A stretch of DNA of 64,000 nt from Bidens hawaiensis (taxonomy: Eukaryota > Streptophyta > Magnoliopsida > Asterales > Asteraceae). A program made the position numbers and the translations under genes. The stretch spans positions 1-64,000 of the forward strand of contig JAIQDT010004228.1 of assembly GCA_021521415.1 (NCBI GenBank), in the 5' to 3' direction. Shown one piece after another: positions 33,270-44,512 of the stretch. Numbering within the stretch: the stretch's first letter is position 1; every line of letters starts with the position of its first letter. The notes under the pieces are model-generated. The model had not been told where the DNA came from. It was given only the letters and a program-made list of their open reading frames with translations, and searched no databases.

Positions 33270-35168
33270 ATGGCATCGATTACCGATAAGGGTGCGTTTC
33301 TATCACGATCAGTCGCATACATATTCGCAATCTCAATGTTGTTCTTAATCCTGTCTTCATCACTCCTGTTCCAGTTTAGTGATAATTCATTACTACCCAA
33401 ATCAATTTATAACATAATTATTGTTAACAAAGTTAATGAAACCAATCATCGAATCGAACCACCCGAATCTCCCCCTTTTGTACTTTCATCTTGTAACAGG
33501 TCATCAGTAGTTCAATCCACCGGTTCTTGTGATCAAGATCAAGCTCTTATTAAAGTGTTTATGTACGATTTACCCCCTTCGTTTCACTTCGGGTTATTAG
33601 GATGGAAAAATAATCAAATATGGCCAAATGTGAGTAATTTGAGTGATATCCCCAAATACCCGGGTGGGTTAAACTTGCAACATAGTGTAGAATATTGGCT
33701 AACTCTTGATCTCCTGTCTTCTGTTTCTCCACACGTGTCTCGACCTTGTACCTCGATTCGCGTGCAAAACGCGAGTCAATCGGATGTCATTTTCGTCCCA
33801 TTTTTCTCATCTTTGAGTTATAATCGCGGTTCCAAGATTCTTGGAAGAGAAAACATGAATGTGGATAGGGTTTTGCAAGAGAGTTTGGTGAAGTATTTGA
33901 AAAGTAGAGAGGAATGGAAAAGGCTAGGTGGGAAGGATCATTTGATTATGGCTCATCATCCAAATAGTATGCTTTTTGCAAGAAAACATTTTGGTTCATC
34001 CATGTTGGTTCTTGCTGATTTTGGTAGGTATCCGGTGCAAATTGTGAATGTTGATAAAGATGTTTTTGCACCTTATAAACATGTTGTGAGGAGGGTTGAC
34101 GCGAATGACTCGCCTTCGTTTGAAGAACGACGCTTGTTGGTGTATTTTCAAGGCGCGATATATAGAAAAGATGTAAGGTTTTTTTGTTCTCGTTTTATTT
34201 CTAATTTCCGGTTTAGGTAACCATTTTTGCTTAATGAAACCGAAAATAGAGGCTTCTAGTACCAAAAAAAAAAACCAGCATTATATCAAAGATTTTACAT
34301 AGTTTGGGGGTTATTATTTATACTGGTTACCCAAAATATAAATGCTAGAAAAGTGATTTTTTTTTCTCTAGGACGTGGTTGGTTGGAGAAAAATTTGATC
34401 AGTTTTAGTGGCTTGAATAAATATGTTTTCCTTCTAAGATGTTTGATCTTTACTAAAATTTTTAAAATGGTAAATAAGAAAAGGTTAAACAGTTGGTTAA
34501 ACCGTTAATCCGCTAAAACAAAACCATAAACCACAAGCCGAACCGATTAATTTGTTTTAAAGTTTACAATTTGATCGGTTTCAGCCTGAACACCCTTATC
34601 ATTTTACGGTTTAACCATTTTTATAAAAGAGCTTTGACATGAACAGGGAGGAGTAATACGTCGAAAACTATACCACCTGCTAAAAGACTAGAAAGACGTA
34701 CTCTTCACATTCGGAAGCGCGTCATCAGGTGGGGTCCGCAAGGCATCCCGAGGGATGACCTCTTCCAAATTCTGCCTTACCATCGCGGGAGACACCCCGT
34801 CATCTAACCGGCTGTTTGATGCCATTGCAAGTCATTGTGTTCCAATAATAATAAGTGATGACATTGAGCTCCCATTTGAAGATGCACTTGATTACTCTAA
34901 ATTTGCCATATTTGTTCATGCATCTGATGCTATTAAAAAAGGGCACCTTACGAAACTGCTTAGAGCGGTTCAAAGGCAAAAGTGGATTCAAATGTGGGAA
35001 AGATTAAAGAAAGTTGCACCACATTTTGAGTATCAGTATTCGTCACAGACGGGTGATGCGGTTGACATGATATGGCACGCGGTTCATAGGAAAATATGTT
35101 CGGTACATGATAATGGTGTTCGTAGGAGAAACAGATACCGGATGTCACAAATATTTTTAAATTCCTAG
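33270..35168 (+). pseudogene. ARAD-like GT47 (exostosin-family) glycosyltransferase with in-frame stop
   Basis: Two exons, 33270-34172 and 34647-35168 (GTAAGG...ACAG), span 475 codons, close to the roughly 470 residues of ARAD proteins. It looks like a type II Golgi protein: short N-terminus, membrane anchor at about residues 14-35, then the GT47 domain (FMYDLPPSFHFGLLGW, DVIFVPFFSSLSYNR, MAHHPNSM; and in exon 2 FCLTIAGDTPSSNRLFDAI, CVPIIISDDIELPFED). ARAD1/2 act in pectic arabinan side-chain synthesis (family knowledge). Exon 2 has TAG at 34689-34691 (codon 316), where the family has a Glu after LLKD; the rest stays open. This would remove the C-terminal half of the domain, so the allele is likely null unless it is a sequencing error. 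Exon 2 from 34755 reads open. The MULE is inserted upstream. Confidence 0.85.
34173..34646 (+). other. Intron of the ARAD-like gene
   Basis: 474 bp, GTAAGG...GAACAG, phase 0. No gene seen inside. Confidence 0.8.
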
Positions 35169-35783
35169 ATTATTGTACAAGGTTTCGTGGTTTGAGAATT
35201 GGCTTTTAGGAAGATTTTGTTGTTTGTATATGATTATGCCAAATTATTATACGTTTGGTGGCTTGGTATTGCCTAGGTACCGCTAAAACACTATCAACAC
35301 AGCAATAGAAGTTTCATATGAGGCTGAGCTCGCGAAAAAATATCATGAGTCATGTGACATGCGAAAAATATATAGATCTTATGAGACGCATGTATGATAT
35401 ATTTGGCTAACACAGAATTGTGACCACAGACAAAGTCGTATGACCTTTTCATATTATCATGTGTCTCGTATATGTGATTAGACTTTATAGTATTGACTTG
35501 ATTTTGAAAATTGAAATCATAACCTCTGTTCGAGAATCTCTTATTGAATTACAACTTCAAGAGCTCTAAATGTTGACAGAAAATATAGATATAAAATTAA
35601 TGGAAAATTAGGAAGTAATTAACCACAGTTACAGAATATATGCGCAAACTGAAAGTTAATTTAGTTTACAAACACAATTCAGTTGATAAAACCTCTTAAT
35701 TGCAAATGTATGGTATAAACATGACAACATAGTCAGCTGTGCATAACTTAAAGGTCCAACCTCAGTAACCGATATTGAAATGG
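35169..35783. other. Convergent intergenic region
   Basis: 615 bp between the stop of the ARAD-like gene and the stop of the RING-CH gene; both 3'UTRs must share it. No ORF or terminator motif was recognised. Confidence 0.6.
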
Positions 35784-38700
35784 CTAGTGGGCAGGGTCCA
35801 CTTCAGGAGGTGGTGGTGGTGGTGGCGGTGCCACAGCGAGCACTGGTGCAATGGTGACCTGTAAGCCTCTGTGTTGACCTGCTTGCACCATGAATGCCAC
35901 ATCAGCAGCTGCCAATCCTGCCAGCCTCTCAGCTTCCTGTTTATTGAAGCAGCTCTAGTGTTGTTAATAAATTTCAACAAAATAAGCACACATTCATGTT
36001 GTAAAACAGGCAATTTTTAAAGAATGTGTTAAAACTGGTTGTGTTTAATCTCGAACTCGTCAAATATGTTAAATAACAAAAGCGTTTTTTGAATACATAC
36101 ACCCTCCTAAATTGCTAATAATCAAATTATTACTCTAACAATATCGTGTTTGTAATTACAATTAATAAATAACTAATAATGAATACAAATAAAAAAGCTG
36201 ATTAGACAAAAATGTATGCAGAGTGTGCATGAAACCGGAAAAGAAAAAAACCCACCCACAGCCGAACAACCGAATGCAAACAAAGCCTGTCGGTTTGGTT
36301 TTACGTTTTCATAAAAATCAACCTTTCGGTTCGGTTTCAGCTTGGAAAGGAATTAAAACTGAAAATAAAACCAAGCTTGCCAATTTTAATTGTTAGTTCT
36401 GAATTTTAAGTAATATATAAAAATTTAACAAAGATTTTTTCCCAAATTCATTATGTCGGGCCAATTACTTTTTTCGGCCCAAATATTTTTAGCCCAAATG
36501 GTAAAACCAAATTTTCGCTTTTTGGTTTACAAAAACTCAAACTGAATTTTCGCTTCTTGGTTTGGTTTTAGCCATAAACCGACCCAAACCAACATATGCA
36601 TAACCCAACATTTTATGGCTAATTTTTCTTTTTAAAGTTTATACTCAGCGGTGGCGGTGAATTTTAAAATTTTCTTTTTATACCGACGTATGCATAACCA
36701 GACGCCCGCATAAATTTTATACCCAAACCGACGTATGCATAACACAACAAATAACAGTGTTCACAATCGCATGTAATATATTCAGTGGTTCATAAAACTA
36801 AAAAAAAACACACACACACACATATAACAGGTCATTCCATTTTGACTTGCTTCAAAACAACAGGAACATTACCTGCACTTCTCTTCTGCGCTGCAAGATA
36901 CTGATTGCCCAAGCCATTATGTAGCAAGGAAGCAGAAAACCAGCTGCCCGAAGCATGAAAAGCTGCCCAAAAACCAACATTTAAACGAATGGATATCTTG
37001 CTCGTGTTCATTCATTAATGGTATAGATGAACGGCTCATGAACATAGGTGAACAAACATAACCAAACATAGATGAACGAACGAACGTAGCATCTTAGTGT
37101 TCATTGACCGAATAACATAGGTGAACAAACATAACCAAACATAGATGAACGAACGAACGTAGCATCTTAGTGTTCATTGACCGAATAAACGATCGAACAC
37201 AAGCATTTAAACAAACGAGTTTTTCTTGTTCATGTTCGTTCGTAAAACAAAAATGAACATGTTCCATTCATGAACAAACACAACTTAACATAGTTGAACA
37301 AATATAACTGAGCTAAAACCAGTTAAAAGTAAATGTAAGCAACAATAAGTTAGGCCTTTACAAGTTACTAACTTGTAAAGGACCTAAAAAATTTATACCC
37401 ATCCAAACATAAACGAACAAACTTAAACTTACCAATATAAAAGAGTGTAAACAACAAATGCAAACGAGCATTCATGAACATAAATGAACGAAGGAGACAT
37501 GTGTTGATTTTCGTTCGTTTACAACCAGTGTCATATAGGGGCTCTTTAGATTCTCATTTTATCCAAACACATTTTTTTAATTGCAATATTTATCACAGAT
37601 TCTGATCATTCAGTACATAATTAATTTAAAAACATTAGAATAATAAAAACTTATTTAGGTCACATACCATAATGGTATTTCCCTTACATATATTATTATT
37701 ATTATTATTATAATTATTATTAGCTTTTATATAGCTGTTAAACTGTGATCTTATTATTAATATTAATATTATTATAATTAGTAGTAGTTTTTATATAACT
37801 GTTAAACTTTGATTTCCTTTATTTTGCTTCATACACATGTACTTAGAGCCGAGGGTCTCTCTGGAAGCCACCTCTTTATTCCTTTGGATAGAGGTACGGT
37901 GTGCCTACATCCCACCCTCCCCAGACCCTACTTATAGCTTTGCTGTCGGTGGGATTTTACTGGGCATGATTGATTGATAGAATAATAAAAACTTACAGCA
38001 AAAAAGGCGGAAGCATCATCGTCATCATCTTCATCATCTCCAATAGTGAGAGCATGCCTCAATAGCAGCAGAGCCATTAACTGCACCCAACCAAAATTAT
38101 CAAATTCTAAAACACCAATTTATTAAATCAAAATTTTAAAATAAAAAAAACACAATTTTAGAAAACTAGTAGAATTTCTCAGCACGTGGCGGGGATTTGG
38201 TATATGCGTAAAACAAAAAATTAATAAAATTTACAAGCATAAGTTGGGAGTTACAAAGTTACGTTGAGGTACGGTACCGCTTCGGTACCAATAGTATACA
38301 AATACGAAATACACTGAAACCGAATCATATCGAAACCAAAAACCGTAAAAAGTGAATACTGGTAACAGCACTGATGTGGTTCAGTTAATTATGTGTATTA
38401 CAAAAATTAAAAGTTTATTTACAAAAAAAGTTATCTTGCTCGGTTTAGTAACGATTCAGTTCATCAAGGTACCGGAACGGTGCTGTCACTCGGTATAATC
38501 TATTATACTAAAAAAATGCTTTATTTCAAATACAATTCCGTTTTTAAAATTTATATAAGAACGTAGAAGAAAAAAACTAATCACACACCCACACCCACCC
38601 CACGCGCGTGCATGCAAGCAAGCACACACACACTACACACAGTCACACATACAAATACAAAAGATATGCGTGTATATGTATGTGTGTGTACGTATATACA

Positions 38701-41366
38701 TATATGTAAAAAACGGTAAATTGCATATAAAAATTCCAATCCGCTTAATCGTTAGTTGGTATCCCACAAGCCAACTAGCTGCTAGAGTGAGTTCTACAAC
38801 ACTGTTAATCACAATCACGTATTTAGTCTCTTAAAGTAGTTAACAAACACAAGTTTTGAAAGAAAAATAAAATTATTAAAAAATCAAATGGGCTTAAAAG
38901 CGTATATTATGTATAGTCAAGAGGTGAAATTAAAACTACAAAATTGACAAGTGGCAGCTTATTAAGTGGTTTGCTACTATTCATAACACACATATTACTA
39001 TTACATATAATATAATTCTTACAATGAGAGCAGCTGAGCGACAGAACGCAGCTCCATTGACACTAGTATCTTCATATTCATCATATTCAGCATCCAGAAG
39101 ATTTCGTTCAGCAGCCGCCATTGCCAAAAGTCGGGGATCATTTAGGTCTAATGGAGTTCCATGAACTGTCCAACTTGTACTGCAATTAACCGACCTTAAA
39201 TTAGGGGGTATTTAGACGTGCATTTTCAAACTCAATTATCTTAGTTATGTTTGGACACACAGATTTTAGATAACTGATTTTCAAATTATTAAGTAAATAA
39301 AACAAAAATGATTATTCAAGGATAAATGTGAAATTACGTAATTATCTGTTCTTTTATACTGTCACTCTCATTTCACATAGGCGTGCAAACCAACCGAACG
39401 TTGAGTGAACCGGGAAGTTCGTTTATTCAATAAAACGACGACATGTTCTGCTAATTTAGTTAAGTAAACAAACATGAACACATGTCTAGTTCGTTCATTT
39501 ATGTGTGTGACCGTTCTTTCATTTATGTTCGTCGGTTTACCTTTATTTAAGTTTTTTGTTGATACTCATCTACATTTTTCGGGCTCGTTACAACTGAGTC
39601 TAGTTTTAATAAACTTTTAGGCTCAAGCACAACACACCGTTCACATTTACTTTAACGGTTTTAGCTCAGTTATGTTTTTCCATCTATGTACAGTTATGTT
39701 CGTGAACCGATCGTTTATACTATTAATGAACAAACACGAACACGTTCATTCTCTCAACTAACGAACACGGACAAAAAAAAGCCCGTTTGTTTAATTGTTT
39801 GTATTCATTCAATTCGTTTACATGCCTAATTTCACAAGATATCTTCCTTCTTTTCATAAGTTACATTTTCAAACCAAACATCCAAACACCACCTTAAGCT
39901 CCGGCAGCAAAACCAAGTTTTAAACTACTTTAATTTTTTTTAAAAATACTAAAATATCAAGCAATCAAGTACAGAAGGATTTTAAGTACCTGATATCGAG
40001 TACAGTGTCTTCTGACCGAGTGGGTGCAGTATAATTAGGTTCATAAGCCTGTTAGATCAACAATCTTTCAATGATATGGCATCTTAATGCTGTTATGCAA
40101 CTCGCTATATCCTATCCACATCATGCGTCTAATCTAATCTAACTTCTAACTATACTATTAAAAGAAGACCTATTATCCACATGGCACCCTCTACATAGGA
40201 TGCCAAGTGTACAAGTTTCCACTTTAACAAATTCCACTTCATTATCTATTTTGGTTTAATTAAAATTGTTAAAATGAAAAATATGTTGTTAATGGGAATC
40301 GAACTCACTACCTTGTTTTTAAAATGTTTGCGGCTTACCAACTCAGCTAAGATGATTTGCACTCACTAACATTCTCTTTTCCTTCTAAGGTATATATTTA
40401 CAACTTTCCATTTTGATTTCTTTTAAAATACAAATACAAATTATTCTTACTAATCTATGTATTTTAGGAAATATGCAATTACCTATTCATTAATAATCAT
40501 TATGTAATACCTTACACTTATAAAACTATAATGTTCATTGTGTAATTCATATATGCATATTTGACCTTTTCTATATTTTTCACCCGTGTGTTACACGGGA
40601 CACTAACCTAGTAAAATACTATAGAGATGCCCATGAAAAATCATGTCTTTATAGTTTACCAAGCCCATGAAAAAATTTATTAAAAAGCATCAACAACTTT
40701 AATCTTATATTCAAAAACAACTCTTAATGTAGAAATTCCAAGAATTAAAAAAATGTAGACTATTCTAATCATTATAAACTTATTGTAATACTTTAAACTG
40801 AGTTTACAGGTGAAAAAAATTGTAGAGAAGATCCCCGGCCTTTCGAATTTCAAAAGCCCCCGGCTTTTCGAATTTCAAAAAACGGGATCGACTTGTAGAG
40901 AAGAGCTGAAGTTATTTAATTTAAAAGAATAATAGTATGCAGAATTTTGTTAAAACTTTGAAGCAAAAATACCAATGCGTACTTGACAAACTGCAATCAG
41001 TGGGATAGATACCTTGTGACAAATTTCACAAATTGTGTCTCCTTTTTCGTTGCACCATCTCTGAACGCATTTTCTATGAGCAAACTGCAATCAATGCACT
41101 TCCTTAATCAAATGAACACATTTATTTATATTTATAGGCATAAGGTGCAACGATAAGGGTTTAGGAGGAGATAAAAGCACCTTGAGGCTGCCACTGCAAG
41201 TGCAAGGAACCTCGAGGTGTTTCATGGTATCTTCCTCTTGACAGATGCGACATTCAACCGACTGAATGAGCGGCTGTTTTTCATGATCAGAATCATATTT
41301 TGCATCTTCATTAACAGCAATTGATACATCAGAAGATTTATTTGTCACCAGATGATTCGATTCCAT
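35784..41366 (-). CDS. RING-CH (RINGv) and DUF3675 membrane E3 ubiquitin ligase, seven coding exons
   Basis: Exons 41366-41181, 41084-41013, 40048-39990, 39179-39023, 38080-37997, 36962-36873 and 35936-35784 join in frame to 266 residues. The RING-CH domain is split over exons 1 and 2: CRICQEEDTMKHLEVPCTCSGSLK, then FAHRKCVQRWCNEKGDTICEICHK, a C4HC3 zinc pattern. DUF3675 follows, with NDPRLLAMAAAERNLL, two hydrophobic segments (LMALLLLRHALTI and LLPCYIMAWAISIL, in exons 5 and 6), and C-terminal ADVAFMVQAGQHRGLQVTIAP plus a Pro run. Such proteins transfer ubiquitin at membranes (family knowledge). The ATG at 41366 follows a splice acceptor (CTACAG), so the upstream in-frame ATG lies in a 5' intron. 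Introns hold a Helitron, a SINE tail and other repeats. It looks intact. Confidence 0.9.
36230..36770. repeat. AT-rich repeat block in RING-CH intron 6
   Basis: Contains GGTTTGGTTTT and CGGTTCGGTTTCAGC stretches with inverted partners (AAACCAAGCTT, AACCGAC), and a repeated ACCGACGTATGCATAAC. It may be a decayed MITE. No gene. Confidence 0.4.
37042..37190. repeat. Tandem duplication of about 73 bp in RING-CH intron 5
   Basis: ACATAGGTGAACAAACATAACC...TGTTCATTGACCGAATA is present twice head to tail, nearly identical, inside an AACGAAC/GTTCGTT-rich stretch (36980-37260). Confidence 0.85.
37680..37800. repeat. ATT/AAT low-complexity tract in RING-CH intron 5
   Basis: Runs of TTATTATTATTATTA and TATTAATATTATTATAATTAG near 37690 and 37755, with a repeated TTTTATATA(G/A)CTGTTAAACT(G/T)TGAT. 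Confidence 0.6.
37840..37980 (+). mobile_element. TS-type SINE 3' part in RING-CH intron 5
   Basis: GAGCCGAGGGTCTCTCTGGAA...CCCTCCCCAGACCCTACTTATAGCTTTGCTGTCGGTGGGATTTTACTGGGCATGATTGATTGAT is the well-known 3' body and tail of TS-like SINEs in Solanaceae and Asteraceae (family knowledge). The head is not clear. It is inserted against the direction of the gene. Confidence 0.6.
38270..38500. repeat. Inverted GGTACCG-type repeat in RING-CH intron 4
   Basis: TACGGTACCGCTTCGGTACCAATAG at about 38270 and TCAAGGTACCGGAACGGTGC at about 38465 suggest a small foldback element. Exact ends were not resolved. Confidence 0.35.
38585..38720. repeat. CA/TG and TA microsatellite tract in RING-CH intron 4
   Basis: CACACCCACACCC, CACACACACACTACACAC and GTATATGTATGTGTGTGTACG runs over about 135 bp. 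Confidence 0.85.
39370..39845. repeat. GTTCGTT-rich foldback-like block in RING-CH intron 3
   Basis: AT-rich, with GTTCGTTTATTC, AAACAAACATGAACAC, GTTCGTTCATTTATG and inverted AATGAACAAACACGAACACG motifs in both orientations. It resembles the AACGAAC-rich block in intron 5 and may be the same MITE family. Confidence 0.45.
40133..40611 (+). mobile_element. Non-autonomous Helitron in RING-CH intron 2
   Basis: The 5' end is TC followed by ...CTATACTATTAAAAGAAG (start between 40133 and 40145). The 3' end is a hairpin CCCGTGTGTTACACGGG followed by CACTAACCTAG before a T, the classic Helitron 3' stem-loop plus CTAG. Insertion between A and T fits if the start is at 40133 or 40138. No Rep/helicase, so non-autonomous; about 475 bp. 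Confidence 0.8.
40291..40353 (-). other. tRNA-like segment inside the Helitron
   Basis: On the - strand CTTAGCTGAGTTGGTAAGCC looks like an A box and GAGTTCGATTCCC like a B box, but the D and T arms are imperfect and no full cloverleaf was traced. Likely a captured or SINE-derived tRNA fragment, not a functional tRNA. Confidence 0.5.
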
Positions 41367-41640
41367 CTGTAGTGAACAGAACGCATATATCTTATAGAGT
41401 GAGTGGGGAGACATAAACAAGCATCTGTGTTTGTTTGGCTTACAATTAGCGAAACAAACAAACAATTGCAATGATCAAGACTTATACAAAATATCTGAAA
41501 TCTAGGGTTCTTTACAGGATTGAAACACGTAAATTGCAATGGAAATTAAAAGAGTGAAGATTACCCACCAACCTGTAAACAAGTGCGTCGTAGTCGTAGT
41601 GATGTGATGATCGAGCGTTGGTTTTTGTAGAAAATCTGGC
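41367..41640 (-). promoter_or_regulatory. RING-CH 5'UTR intron and promoter-proximal region
   Basis: CTACAG directly before the ATG is a splice acceptor. The donor is likely near 41571 (CAGGTTGGTGGGTAAT region), so a 5'UTR intron of about 200 bp is inferred. Confidence 0.5.
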
Positions 41641-41689
41641 CTCAAAATCAACGAGAGGTCACCTCACCAGGTGGGTTTCTATTTCCTAT

Positions 41690-41770
41690 GTTTATAGATG
41701 AAAATACAAAATTAAATTAAATTAAATTAAATTTTATTATTACTATTGCTGCTGCTCCTCCTCCTCCGAG
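41690..41770. repeat. AAATT and TCC short repeats
   Basis: (AAATT)n with TATTATTACTATTGC, then GCTGCTCCTCCTCCTCCG, about 70 bp upstream of the RING-CH 5' end. Confidence 0.7.
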
Positions 41771-41887
41771 CGCTCCCGGCAAGGACGTAAACGAATCGAG
41801 CCATGCCTGAGCTAAACTTGTTTTAACTTACAAGAGCTCGTGCTTGGCTCGGGAACTGTTGTATAAAGCTCGATGGCTTGGCTCATT

Positions 41888-42028
41888 TATCATCATCATC
41901 ATCATCATCGTACTCAGTATATCCCACCAATAGCAAAGCTATGGTAGGGTCTGAGGAGGGTAAGATGTAGACAGCCTTACCTCTACCCCATAAGGATAGA
42001 GAGGCTGCTTCCGGTGAGACCCCCGGCT
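41888..42028 (-). mobile_element. TS-type SINE 3' part with (TGA)n tail
   Basis: Read on the - strand: GAGCCGGGGGTCTCACCGGAAGCAGCCTCTCTATCC...AGACCCTACCATAGCTTTGCTATTGGTGGGATATACTGAGTACGATGATGATGATGATGATG. It is homologous to 37840-37980. Sequence further upstream on this strand (to about 42280) may be the SINE 5' region but is not tRNA-like to my eye. Confidence 0.65.
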
Positions 42029-42280
42029 CGATTGTAGTTTTGCATCAAGCCTTGGACATAAGGCACATAGCACTCAATCATCGGGACACCGGCTGATCGG
42101 TGCATGTAACCTTGTCTTTCGGCTATCAACGCCACTACATGATGCCTGATTAACCGTCCGTCACTTTTAACGTTATTTTCACGAGATTAGTAAAATAACG
42201 TCAAAATTAGTGCAATTTCACTTTTGCCCACCCGAGAGTTCACACATATATACATCATATGTGCGCACCGCAAGCAGGGT

Positions 42281-43430
42281 TACTTGGCTCATTTATCATA
42301 TGTTAATTAATAATTTATACGTGTGTTTAATTATTTATACATTATATTTGGGAAAAAATGTGACTAAAGTTTAAAGTTGGAGTGGCCAAATTATAAAAAT
42401 ACAAAGGTTGAAAATTTTGGTTTTTATAAGTTTGGTTGTGGGTTGTAAATGTTTCAAAGGCAAAACTTTTAGTGTCCAAAATATAAAAGACAAAAGTAAG
42501 TTTTATAAACACAGTATAAAGTAAAAGTTGGTGGTCAAAGTATAAGTCAAAACTTCTCAAGGTGATAAAAGATAAAAATAATTTATATACAATAATTAAA
42601 AGTCGCCATTAGCTAATAAAATACGAGAATAACAACAACAAAGACATCTCACATAATTACATAAACATACATTAAGCCGATAAAATAATTAAACAAGGGT
42701 GCTAGACGTCTATATACCAAATGTATGATATGTATGGGCATTCATTCAGTCATCCAACTTGTGTGTTAGTAAATACTTGAGTGGTCCTTTCAGTCATTCG
42801 TGATTTGAAGATGACATAGATTGAATTCTTCATGTCCCAGTGATGTATAATGTGTATTGGGAACCTACACATGTACATTGGAGTATGTTTAAGTAATAGA
42901 GTTATATACATGTTGCTACAAGAAATGGTCAGGTTTGGGTTTAGAGAACTTCACCAGCTCAGAACTTTCCTGGTATCTTCTAAGAACATAGAATACCGTT
43001 AGCCTCGTCGCAGGAGGGGATCTCCTGCAATCAGCCTTCCGCGTGAGAATAAGAATTTTGGTAATGAAGGTTTAAAATGAAGAGATAAGTTTAAAGCGTG
43101 AAGTCAAAGTAGTGAGAGATGGAATGAATTTACCATTTGATGTAGTTCCTTTTATAAGACATGTTGAGCTTCTTGCAGACAACTCAGCTTCCCTGTGTAA
43201 TAATGCTTATCCTTTTGGCTTTCCTTAGGCAGAAGATATCCCTTTTTGGTGTAAGTCACCAGATTGTGGCAGCTGAGGTTGGTATTGTATATCCCAGTCA
43301 CTATCTTGACTTTAAGCATGTTTGTCTTATGCTCTCGCCAAGTCACTATCGTAAGGATATGTCCGGCCCGTTTTATTGTAAATCATGATGGTAATCTTTC
43401 TGGCTACGTTATCATGGAAGCTGGGGTTTC
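42281..43430. other. Non-coding stretch, nothing clearly recognised
   Basis: 42340-42560 has GACTAAAGTTTAAAGTTGG and inverted ACTTTTACTTTATACTGTG stretches and may be a decayed MITE. 42700-43430 shows no ORF with a domain. Confidence 0.4.
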
Positions 43431-43439
43431 CAATGTTAG

Positions 43440-44120
43440 GCCAAAGGATGATTGAAAGTTTTCTCAACTTCCCTAAGATTCGCTAAGTACAAAGCCTCAA
43501 GTGCATTGATGTTTTCCCAAGCACATGGATGATAAGAAGAAATTATAGGGTAAGTCCCAAGTATTTCACTTGATCGTGAGTATATGGTTCGAGGTTGTAA
43601 ATTTGCCCAAGTATTTGTCCCAAGCACAACACTTTGTCTCGAGTGGATGTTCCAGATTGAAGATTAGACTTTGTCCAACTTTCATGAGTGGATCTTATAT
43701 TAACGAGTGCATACACTGTTGAAGAGCATCTGATATGAGTCCCGAGTATTTCATACTTAACGAGTGGATGTTGATCTTATGTGTATAAGCCACGAGTGCT
43801 TTACACTCAACAAGTGGATGGGATCCGAGTCCCACTGTACATACATACTCGTAGGGATTTGCTTGAATGTTTTAAGTGATATTCTGAGTGCATTAAAGTT
43901 GCGAGTCCTTGTGGATCATGAATATATCATGGACTAGTTGGATATTGGTCAAGTTAGCACCAACTCGTAAACAATGGTTCACGAGTGGATAGCCCATGTT
44001 CAACTCGTATTGAAATTTGACTAAGTATGAATGTATTCGTGAACACCGGTTCACGAATACATGGCCATGTGTTCAGGCAACACATATTTGGCTAAGTGTT
44101 GGATCAACCCTCGAAGGATT
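43440..44120. repeat. Degenerate CGAGTGGAT / CCGAGTATTT repeat region
   Basis: Spaced repeats such as CTCGAGTGGATGTT, ATGAGTGGATCTT, ACGAGTGGATGTTGATCTTATG, CACGAGTGCTTTACACTC and CCCGAGTATTTCATAC recur over 650 bp. They end just before LTR Y. No ORF. Confidence 0.5.
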
Positions 44121-44512
44121 CAATATGTGAGTGAACAATATGTAACACCCCGAAAACTTCCGTGCGATTTTTAACAACTTCAGAAGTTGAGGGACCATTT
44201 GGTCATTTTTCCAAAATTGAAGTACAGGGTCCAATATGTAATTATACAAAAGTTGAATGAGACGATTGTCTCATTATTAGATTATTCGTATCAAACTAAA
44301 CCCAGACCTGAAGTTATCTGGTTGAGACGGGCGTATTAGCCTACTTTTTGTGACAGGGCGGGCCGCAATTATGAGACGGACCGTCTCATGATTATATGGG
44401 TCCGTCTAATCACATGCGTTAGCAAGAGGTGTCAAAGTTCGAGCCTTACGTGTCAAACACTCTTTCCAGACTCATATCAATGTTTTGGCCTATAAAATGA
44501 GAGAGATTATGA

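Noticed and set aside
40291..40353. A functional tRNA gene
   Set aside because: Boxes are present but a full cloverleaf and acceptor stem could not be traced; it lies in a Helitron.
41367..41471. Extended N-terminus of the RING-CH protein
   Set aside because: It reads through an intron; the ATG at 41366 follows a splice acceptor.
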